Below, piece by piece: positions 6,070-6,562 of a DNA stretch of 6,562 bases. Source of the DNA: JBEKDJ01 sp050014415 (GTDB lineage Bacteria; Desulfobacterota; BSN033; UBA1163); assembly GCA_050014415.1 (NCBI GenBank), contig JBEKDJ010000279.1, positions 1 to 6,562 on the forward strand, written 5' to 3'. Every line of letters starts with the position of its first letter. Positions within the stretch are counted from its first letter, which is position 1. The notes below the pieces were generated by a model. It was not told where the DNA came from and did not search any database. It saw only the letters and a program-made list of their open reading frames with translations. A program made the translations under genes and the position numbers.

Positions 6070-6286
6070 GGGTTGCAATGGGTTCTTCGAGATTAGCAGT
6101 CCTCACGAGGTGAAGGCGTTTCTTTCTCTGGACTGAAACCAAGTGCTTCCCCAGCATTGTTCAATCAGAATGTGGATGAGAAGGAGGGGCTGCGCCTATC
6201 TCTATGAGTGGTCGTTGATTCTTGAACATGGTGAAAAGGTATGACTAGTAGTGTAACAAAGCTTAACCAGAGAATGTGTGTTTGAC

Positions 6287-6394
6287 TAACCCCGTTAGAA
6301 GGGACAGGGCTTTAACCTTGCCCTTTCTGTAAGGAATTAAAGGTTTCTTTATATCATCCCCGCCCCCTGATGGAGTAGCTTTCTAACGGGGTAA
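6287..6394. mobile_element. MITE-like element with 11-bp terminal inverted repeats
   Basis: CCCCGTTAGAA (6290-6300) and its exact reverse complement TTCTAACGGGG (6381-6391) bound a 102-base segment flanked on both sides by TAA (6287-6289 and 6392-6394), as a 3-bp target duplication would appear. The interior has no coding capacity of its own, contains GGGC/GCCC and AACCTT/AAGGTT inverted repeats, and supplies the last residues and stop codon of the minus-strand methyltransferase. This is the structure of a miniature inverted-repeat element moved in trans. A transcript-folding element such as a distal stem-loop is the alternative. The preceding 6070-6286 stretch holds no gene I can support. 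Confidence 0.5.
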
Positions 6395-6562
6395 ATCTCT
6401 GATAAATCCTTTCATGTTGGAAAACCGGGACGAATAGGGTGGGGTAAGTGAAAGGGAGAGATTCATCTCTTCCAATGACCAGATAGCCTTCCTCTCTCAA
6501 ACTGGTGGCAATCTTCTTTAAGACATCGATCTGGCATTCTTTGGAGAAGTAAGTGAAGGCCA
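6354..6562 (-). CDS. CheR-type SAM-dependent methyltransferase, C-terminal part only
   Basis: The last 68 codons of a minus-strand gene whose start lies beyond the right edge; the stop TGA is the complement of 6354-6356. The visible residues begin AFTYFSKECQIDVLKKIA, followed by LREEGYLVIGRDESLP and ending near RIYQRF. This is the pattern at the C-terminus of CheR-family methyltransferases (CRNxxxxYF, then L..GGYLVIG.xE.LP). CheR itself methylates receptor glutamates in chemotaxis, but the AFTYF variant occurs in CheR-like proteins not tied to chemotaxis, and no che gene is seen here, so substrate is open. The final residues TPLESYSIRGRG are encoded by the MITE-like repeat, so the native C-terminus may have been altered. 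Confidence in the fold family is good; in function, moderate. Confidence 0.8.
   Translation of the reverse strand, partial: AFTYFSKECQIDVLKKIATSLREEGYLVIGRDESLPFTYPTLFVPVFQHERIYQRFTPLESYSIRGRG

Noticed and set aside
5686..6078. 130-codon minus-strand frame covering the repeat and the micropeptide locus
   Set aside because: It starts opposite the end of the cysteine-rich gene, crosses the palindromic repeat, lacks a good ribosome site and gives a composition unlike a real protein; the plus-strand frames have much better start signals.
6170..6244. 24-codon frame and the strong AAGGAGGGG at 6181-6189
   Set aside because: The frame has no ribosome site upstream of its ATG, and the AAGGAGGGG is followed by an ATG too far away (6204) that reads only four codons.
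3477..6408. Identical 12-mer CTCTGATAAATC at 3477-3488 and 6397-6408
   Set aside because: One such 12-base match is expected by chance in a window of this size, and the surrounding bases do not align.
1..6562. CRISPR arrays, tRNA or rRNA genes
   Set aside because: No regularly spaced direct repeats and no cloverleaf or rRNA-like conserved blocks were seen on either strand.

Overview
The window looks like chromosomal DNA of an anaerobic or facultatively anaerobic Gram-negative bacterium. The clues are a tungsten-type aldehyde:ferredoxin oxidoreductase family gene, a CheR-type methyltransferase tail, IS200/IS605 debris and dispersed ATTCC...GGAAT palindromes, a combination seen in lineages such as Desulfobacterota, Nitrospirota or Methylomirabilota. 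This placement is inference; nothing in the window fixes the taxon. The content is mosaic: ordinary housekeeping or accessory genes separated by long gaps that hold decayed mobile DNA, repeats and very small reading frames.

Layout. (1) 1-957, +: the 3' part of a membrane-anchored metallophosphoesterase that runs off the left edge. (2) 1101-2293, +: a promoter with a consensus -10, then a pore-loop cation channel gene; a doubtful 52-codon frame (2280-2438) overlaps its 3' end. (3) 2407-2742, -: a small charged helical protein of unknown function, convergent with the channel gene. (4) 2743-3594: a gene-poor stretch with a near-consensus leftward promoter, a compact hairpin that would mask the ribosome site of a 23-codon frame, and a frameshifted, catalytically damaged IS200-like transposase. 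(5) 3595-5448, +: an intact 617-residue aldehyde:ferredoxin oxidoreductase family enzyme with a perfect Shine-Dalgarno and visibly higher G+C than its flanks. (6) 5449-5793: a weak terminator candidate and a pair of inverted palindromic repeats. (7) 5794-6069, +: a promoter, a 15-codon leader-like frame and a 41-codon, six-cysteine micropeptide gene behind an almost perfect Shine-Dalgarno; this is the most novel item. (8) 6287-6394: a 102-bp element with 11-bp terminal inverted repeats flanked by TAA, resembling a MITE, which supplies the 3' end of (9) 6354-6562, -: the C-terminal part of a CheR-type methyltransferase that runs off the right edge.

There is no convincing multi-gene operon. The large genes look like independent transcription units. 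The only apparent co-transcribed set is the 15-codon frame and the cysteine-rich peptide gene, whose possible partner enzymes (if it is a modified peptide) are not in the window.
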